From: CAJOLV01 sp045631885
GTDB lineage: Bacteria; Bacillota_I; Bacilli_A; RFN20; CAG-826
Assembly: GCA_045631885.1 (NCBI GenBank)
Contig: JAZQVN010000023.1
Location: 24,676-88,675, forward strand
Length of the DNA stretch: 64,000 bases
Direction: 5' to 3'
A program made the position numbers and the translations under genes. Below the pieces are notes generated by a model that was not told the DNA's origin, did no database searches, and saw nothing but the letters and a program-made list of their open reading frames with translations. Shown here in pieces: positions 59,545 to 64,000 of this stretch. Position 1 is the first letter of the stretch; each line of letters starts with the position of its first letter.

Positions 59545-59991
59545 ATGAAACAATTTAAAGGTAGAGTTATCGCTGGTGGTAACTGGACTGGTGAAGCCGC
59601 AGTTTCTCATCAAGGATTTAACACATTAGCCTCTTTCCAAAAGAGCGCGTTAAAGAACGCTAAAGAAGTTTTAGTGTCTGATCAAAATAACAAAGACTTA
59701 TTTGGAGTAAATATCACCGGTAAAGCTTTGTGTTTACCAATTACAATTGGTAGCACCACTGGTGGATTAGTTATCCAAACAGTTTGTCAAATGGGTATTG
59801 CCCCAGCTTGTTTCTTATTCTCTGAATCTATTGATTCACTTGCAGCGTCTGGCATCGTTTTAGCGAGAATTTGGGAGAATTCATCCGTTATCGCGATTGA
59901 TAGATTGGGTCAAGAATTCTTAGATACAGTGAAAACTGGAGACAAACTTGAAGTTAAAGAAGATGGCACAGTCATCATCTTAGGAGAGTAA
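59545..59991 (+). CDS. Aconitase X swivel-domain (small) subunit
   Basis: A 148-residue DUF126 protein, the swivel-domain partner of the preceding AcnX subunit. Family parts are KGRVIAGGNWTGEAAVSHQGFN near the start and GKALCLPITIGSTTGG with the conserved Ser region. The two subunits are fused in some relatives and separate here. AAGGGG lies before the ATG within the large-subunit gene. Confidence 0.9.
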   Translation: MKQFKGRVIAGGNWTGEAAVSHQGFNTLASFQKSALKNAKEVLVSDQNNKDLFGVNITGKALCLPITIGSTTGGLVIQTVCQMGIAPACFLFSESIDSLAASGIVLARIWENSSVIAIDRLGQEFLDTVKTGDKLEVKEDGTVIILGE

Positions 59992-59993
59992 TT

Positions 59994-62042
59994 ATGAATA
60001 AGAATGTTGAAACATTATTAACTCCTTGGAAAATTGGCAACTGCGAAATTAAAAACAGAATCGTTTTAACATCGATGGGTGGCACTAACTTATTAGGATG
60101 GATGGAAATCAACCATTTTGATAAAGCGGGTGCGAAATTCATTATGGAAGTGGCAAAGAACAACTGCGGTTTAGTCTTACCAGGTTGTCAGCCAGTCTAT
60201 AACCCAATGTTTGGCCAATGGTTATACAAAAAGAAAAAGATGTTTAATGATTTAAAGAAATGGATGCCAGAATTCCATAAAACAGGCGCCAAATTATTTA
60301 TTCAATTAACCGCTGGCTTTGGTAGAAGTTTTACCATCAGCTCAATGATGGAATCTTTATACACCAATAAATTATTAAGAGGCATTTCTAAACCATTCAT
60401 GAATTTAGATAAGATTACTGCCTCTGCTTCCCCTTCTCCAAATAGATGGTCTGATAAAGTCCCATCTAGAGAAATGACAAAGAAAGAAATTGAATTCTTT
60501 ATCCAAGCATTCGCTAAGAGTGCGAAGTTATGCCAAGAAGCTGGTGTCGATGGTGTTGAGATTCACGCGGTTCATGAAGGCTATTTACTCGACCAATTCA
60601 CTTTGAAATATGTCAACAAAAGAGAAGACGAATATGGTGGTTCATTAGAGAATAGATATCGTTTCGCGATTGAAATTGTGAAAGCCATTAAAAAAGAATG
60701 TGGAGAAGATTTCCCAGTCTCGTTAAGGTATTCTGTCGTTAGTAAGACAAAAGGATTTAGACAAGGCGCACTTCCAGGAGAAGACTTTGTTGAAGCTGGT
60801 AGAGACATGGAAGAATCCATCAAAGCCGCGAAACTTTTAGAAGAAGCTGGCTATGATATGCTCAACTGTGATAACGGTACATATGATGCTTGGTATTGGG
60901 CTCACCCACCAATCTATATGCCAGAAAACTGTAACTTAGAATATGTCAAAGAATTAAAACCACATGTTCATATTCCATTAGTCTGTGCAGGTAAAATGAC
61001 AGTCGATGCCGGTGCGGAAAGTGTCCGTAAAGGTGAACTAGATGGAGTGGGTTTTGCACGAAATTTCCTAGCAGATCCTGCATGGTTTACTAAAATTATT
61101 AATAATGAAGAACAAGAAATTAGACCTTGTATTCAATGTCATAACGGCTGTTTTAACATGTGCCATTATAAAGGAGTGCCTAATGATCAAGACTTGGGAG
61201 ATTCCTTACATTTAGCTAGATGTGCTGTTAACGCAGAGATGATGCAGTGGAATAAACATAAGATTGTTCCTGCTAAGAAAGCAAGAACCGTTCATATCGT
61301 CGGTGGTGGCATCGGTGGTATGGAAACAGCAAGAGTTCTCAAACTCAGAGGCCATAACCCAATTATTTATGAAAAGAGCGGTGAACTCGGTGGAACATTC
61401 ATTCCTGCTAGCGCGGAATCTTATAAAGGCAAATTAAGAGAATTGCTCATTTGGTATCGTTATCAAATGGAGAAACTCGGAATTGAAATCAAGTTGAATA
61501 CTGAGATTAAAGACCTCGCTCAATTTGGTGGCGAACCAGTTGTTATCGCCACTGGTAGCAAAGCGAGAATATTAAATGTTCCAGGTAAAGAAAAGATGAT
61601 TGAAGCCTGTGATTATCTTAACGGTCAAAAAGTCGGTGATGTCGTCGCTGTTATCGGTGGTGGCTTAACTGGTTCAGAGATCGCTTATGAATTATCACTC
61701 AAAGGTAAAAAACCATTTATTGTTGAAATGAAAGACGATTTAGTCTCTCAAAAAGGCGTCTGCTTAGCTAACTCCTCATATTTAAGAGAATACTTCAAAT
61801 ATAAGAAAGTTCCTGTTTATTTAGAAACTAAATTAGAAGAAGTCAAAGATGGTTCAATTATCGTCTCCACGAAAGATGGCCAACAAGAAATAAAGTGTGA
61901 TTCAGTCATATCTTCTGTTGGTTACATCCCAACTCCATTAGTCCCCGCGAAGAAGAACGTTTATCTCGTTGGTGATTGCTTACAAGTTGGCAATTTGAGA
62001 AGCGTTATATGGAGAGCTTACGAAGTTGCGATGAAAATCTAA
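59994..62042 (+). CDS. Old-Yellow-Enzyme-type iron-sulfur flavoenzyme (enoate/dienoyl reductase-like)
   Basis: A 682-residue oxidoreductase. An FMN-binding barrel (1-370) has GVDGVEIHAVHEGYLLDQF and DEYGGSLENRYRF. The 4Fe-4S motif CIQCHNGCFNMC is at about 378-389, and two dinucleotide sites follow: GGGIGGMETA (about 437) and GGGLTGSEIA (about 556). It is of the FadH/BaiCD type that reduces activated C=C bonds with NAD(P)H. Its place two bases after an aconitase-X pair suggests that the dehydratase product, an alkene, is its substrate; this is inference. GGAG lies before the ATG. Confidence 0.9.
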   Translation: MNKNVETLLTPWKIGNCEIKNRIVLTSMGGTNLLGWMEINHFDKAGAKFIMEVAKNNCGLVLPGCQPVYNPMFGQWLYKKKKMFNDLKKWMPEFHKTGAKLFIQLTAGFGRSFTISSMMESLYTNKLLRGISKPFMNLDKITASASPSPNRWSDKVPSREMTKKEIEFFIQAFAKSAKLCQEAGVDGVEIHAVHEGYLLDQFTLKYVNKREDEYGGSLENRYRFAIEIVKAIKKECGEDFPVSLRYSVVSKTKGFRQGALPGEDFVEAGRDMEESIKAAKLLEEAGYDMLNCDNGTYDAWYWAHPPIYMPENCNLEYVKELKPHVHIPLVCAGKMTVDAGAESVRKGELDGVGFARNFLADPAWFTKIINNEEQEIRPCIQCHNGCFNMCHYKGVPNDQDLGDSLHLARCAVNAEMMQWNKHKIVPAKKARTVHIVGGGIGGMETARVLKLRGHNPIIYEKSGELGGTFIPASAESYKGKLRELLIWYRYQMEKLGIEIKLNTEIKDLAQFGGEPVVIATGSKARILNVPGKEKMIEACDYLNGQKVGDVVAVIGGGLTGSEIAYELSLKGKKPFIVEMKDDLVSQKGVCLANSSYLREYFKYKKVPVYLETKLEEVKDGSIIVSTKDGQQEIKCDSVISSVGYIPTPLVPAKKNVYLVGDCLQVGNLRSVIWRAYEVAMKI

Positions 62043-62074
62043 TTGTGAGACACTGTGTATCATAAAAAAATAGT

Positions 62075-62102
62075 AAGACCCTAATAAGGGTCTTTATTTT
62101 TT
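62075..62102 (+). terminator. Terminator of the aconitase-X operon
   Basis: AAGACCCT (62075-62082), AATA, AGGGTCTT (62087-62094), then TATTTTTTT. Confidence 0.9.
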
Positions 62103-62108
62103 GAAGTA

Positions 62109-62136
62109 TTGAAAACTCTTCTTTGAAGGTTATAAT
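62109..62136 (+). promoter_or_regulatory. Promoter of the second GGDEF gene
   Basis: TTGAAA (62109-62114), 16 bases, TATAAT (62131-62136). The ATG at 62153 is about ten bases after the predicted start, with no Shine-Dalgarno. Confidence 0.55.
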
Positions 62137-62152
62137 TTAAAATTGAGCACAT

Positions 62153-63325
62153 ATGGCGTATTCAATTGTTGGAATCATAGCTATTTTCGTTCATATCATT
62201 GTTAACATCGACGTATTTTTTAGAAAAGGTGGTCGTAATTTTCCTGGTGGAAATAGATATTTATTCTTCCTTCTCGCGGTTATCTTATATCACATTACTG
62301 ATGGGTTCTGGGGTTTCCTTTACGATGCTAAATCAGTAGTGGGCGTCATCATTGATACATCCGTTTATTTTGTCGCGATGGGATTATCAATTTTGCTTTG
62401 GGGATTATTTGTTACTAAGTATTTAGAAAGCGAAAGTAAATTAATTAAACCAATGTTATATATTGGCTACGCTGTTTTTGCTATTCAAATCGTGGCAATT
62501 ATCGTCAATCTTTTCCCGACGACCAGAATCTTATTTAGCGTGACTGAAGAATGTGAATATTCCGCGGGTCCATTAAGATATGCGACATTAATCTTACAAA
62601 TAGTAATGTTTGTTTTGATTGGTCTATATACTCTTTCTGTTATTATTAATAACAGAGGTATTTCAAAAAAGAAACACCTTGCCATCTTATTCTTCTGCGT
62701 TGGAATGATTATCTTTGTCACTTTACAAGTGATATTCCCATTACTACCAATGTATTCCTTTGGGTATTTATTTGGTGTTACGGCAATCCATACATTTGTT
62801 TTAGAAGAACAAAAAGTTGAACGTCAACACGAATTAGAGGAAGCAAAATTCCAAATTGGAATCGATGCTTTAACAGGTACTAAAAGTAAACACGCATATG
62901 TCGATATGGAAGTAAACATTGATAAGAGAATTGCTTCAAATGAGATGCCTGAATTTGCTATCGCAGTCTTTGATTTAAATGACTTAAAAGTGGTCAATGA
63001 TACTTATGGTCATGAAGCTGGAGACTTATATATTATCGCCGCAACAAAACTTATTTCTCAGATTTTTTCACAAAGTGAAATTTATCGTATCGGTGGAGAT
63101 GAATTCGCTGCAATTCTCTTAGATGAAGACTATAATAACAGAGATGAATTAGCAAAAGAATTCAACAAGAATATCCAAAAGAATATTAAGCGAAGAGGCG
63201 TTGTTGCTTCTCTAGGTATATCCGCTTATATTCAAGGAAAAGATAATACATTTGTTCAAGTGTTTAATAGAGCGGATAAAGAGATGTATCAAAGAAAGCA
63301 TGACTTAAAAGAGAGTCGTGAATAA
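62153..63325 (+). CDS. Membrane-anchored diguanylate cyclase (GGDEF)
   Basis: A 390-residue protein with seven predicted membrane helices (to about 220), a short coiled linker (VERQHELEEAKFQIGIDALTG) and an intact GGDEF domain: FDLNDLKVVNDTYGHEAGD and YRIGGDEFAAIL. It should make c-di-GMP. The I-site RxxD before GGDEF is absent, as in the protein at 11.3 kb. A short leader lacks a ribosome site. The following membrane-protein gene starts nine bases after its stop. Confidence 0.92.
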   Translation: MAYSIVGIIAIFVHIIVNIDVFFRKGGRNFPGGNRYLFFLLAVILYHITDGFWGFLYDAKSVVGVIIDTSVYFVAMGLSILLWGLFVTKYLESESKLIKPMLYIGYAVFAIQIVAIIVNLFPTTRILFSVTEECEYSAGPLRYATLILQIVMFVLIGLYTLSVIINNRGISKKKHLAILFFCVGMIIFVTLQVIFPLLPMYSFGYLFGVTAIHTFVLEEQKVERQHELEEAKFQIGIDALTGTKSKHAYVDMEVNIDKRIASNEMPEFAIAVFDLNDLKVVNDTYGHEAGDLYIIAATKLISQIFSQSEIYRIGGDEFAAILLDEDYNNRDELAKEFNKNIQKNIKRRGVVASLGISAYIQGKDNTFVQVFNRADKEMYQRKHDLKESRE

Positions 63326-63334
63326 GGAGTTATT

Positions 63335-63883
63335 ATGAAAGCTTTAAAAATTATCCAAGTGTTAGCAAAAATCTCTGAAATCATTTGTATGGTTTTATTC
63401 ATCCTTTGCATCATCGGTGCAGCAGGATGCTTAATTGGGTTAATCGTTGTTCCAATTATCCAAAACACACCACTTGTTGATGATAAGACATTAGTCGACA
63501 TTTTAGCGGAACAACACGTTTTAATGAGCGAAGTTTATTCCGGTATTGTCGTTGGTTTATTAAGTTGTGGTGTTGGTGCTTTCCTCAATAAATACAATAA
63601 CATTTTCTTCAAAGAAGAAACCGCTTTAGGAACACCATTCAAAATGGAAATAGTGAAGAAGATGAGAAAAGTCGCTATTGTCAATATCGTTGCCACTTTA
63701 GCGTTATCAATCATCGCTAGTGGAAGCGTTGCTATTATTGGAGTCATCTTACACGAATCAGTCAAATTCGATTGGAGTTTATACTCCACAATTGGGTTCG
63801 GTATCTCGTTATTAATTATTTCCCTATTCTGTGAATATGGCGCAGAAAAAGATGAACCAAAGCCAGAAGATCCAATCAACTAA
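63335..63883 (+). CDS. Membrane protein of unknown function
   Basis: A 182-residue protein with four predicted membrane helices (about 13-45, 65-85, 107-135, 143-165) and a short charged C-terminus (AEKDEPKPEDPIN). It contains no motif I recognise. AAGGAG lies before the ATG. It is co-transcribed with the GGDEF protein and may be its partner. Confidence 0.75.
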   Translation: MKALKIIQVLAKISEIICMVLFILCIIGAAGCLIGLIVVPIIQNTPLVDDKTLVDILAEQHVLMSEVYSGIVVGLLSCGVGAFLNKYNNIFFKEETALGTPFKMEIVKKMRKVAIVNIVATLALSIIASGSVAIIGVILHESVKFDWSLYSTIGFGISLLIISLFCEYGAEKDEPKPEDPIN

Positions 63884-63907
63884 TAAATTCTTTAAAAATA
63901 AATAATT

Positions 63908-63928
63908 GGCCTAGAAATAGGCCTTTTA
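63908..63928 (+). terminator. Terminator at the right edge
   Basis: GGCCTA (63908-63913), GAAA, TAGGCC (63918-63923), then TTTTA. Confidence 0.8.
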
Positions 63929-64000
63929 TATTACGCGTATATGTGCGTTCCTATTAATAAATAAAATAATAAATATACGTAAAAACTAATAAATTAATTA

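Noticed and set aside
1..64000. CRISPR arrays or cas genes.
   Set aside because: No regularly spaced direct repeats with spacers and no Cas proteins were seen; TnpB belongs to the transposon.
1..64000. Mycoplasma-type code with UGA as tryptophan.
   Set aside because: Many genes end in TGA (for example at 42442), tryptophans are encoded by TGG, and a release factor 2 gene is present.

Overview
The window is low-GC, gene-dense bacterial DNA from a Bacilli-class Firmicute. It most resembles the uncultured, gut-associated Erysipelotrichia/RF39/RFN20-like lineages; this placement is inference from gene content (SecG, YolD plus Y-family polymerase, M48-like, GH3, LRAT-like and many GGDEF proteins) and base composition, not from a marker tree. 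TGA is a normal stop (many genes end in it, and a release factor 2 gene is present), so the genetic code is standard. Strong Shine-Dalgarno sites (GGAGG type) occur at many genes. About eight others have a -10 hexamer placed so that the transcript would begin at or within a few bases of the start codon, suggesting frequent leaderless mRNAs.

Layout. 0-12.4 kb is mainly housekeeping: 3' end of prfB, uvrB, secG, a minus-strand operon (membrane protein, YolD-like, Y-family polymerase), rmuC, a phosphodiesterase-like enzyme, a uracil permease/upp operon behind a leader-peptide attenuator, a threonine-aldolase-like enzyme, a GGDEF protein and tRNA-Ala(CGC). 12.5-21.4 kb is accessory: two copies of a structured RNA, a member of an unknown paralogous family, GNAT and P-loop proteins, a minus-strand DUF4062/STAND-type NTPase operon that may be a defence system, a DUF1963 protein and an orphan IS200/IS605-like end. 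21.4-26.6 kb holds an ABC-2 exporter operon, an XRE regulator and an MFS transporter. 26.7-33.3 kb is a cluster of the unknown family (three more members). One of these is split by an intact IS200/IS605 element with tnpA and tnpB, and a third copy of the structured RNA follows.

33.3-39.4 kb is a phosphorelay and c-di-GMP locus: hybrid histidine kinase, solute-binding lipoprotein, REC-GGDEF-EAL and HPt. 39.5-49.8 kb is envelope and lipid biology: lipoproteins, an acyl-activating enzyme fused to a carrier domain, an LRAT/NC-type protein, a tandem-duplicated acyltransferase, transporters and a YhhN protein. 50-63.9 kb has an M48 homologue that has lost its catalytic residues, a GH3-type ligase, an RsbU/RsbW/RsbV-like partner-switching module without a sigma factor, an acyltransferase with a zinc ribbon, an ArsB/NhaD-type permease, an aconitase-X plus Old-Yellow-Enzyme operon and another GGDEF protein.

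Most promising undescribed material: (1) four paralogous soluble proteins with acidic tails that share a C-terminal FQxxL motif; (2) a promoter-like motif (two TGTGGC-type repeats 11 bp apart) in front of three loci of that family and two other transcripts; (3) a three-copy structured RNA with compensatory base changes and its own terminator; (4) a pyrBI-like attenuator controlling uracil salvage.
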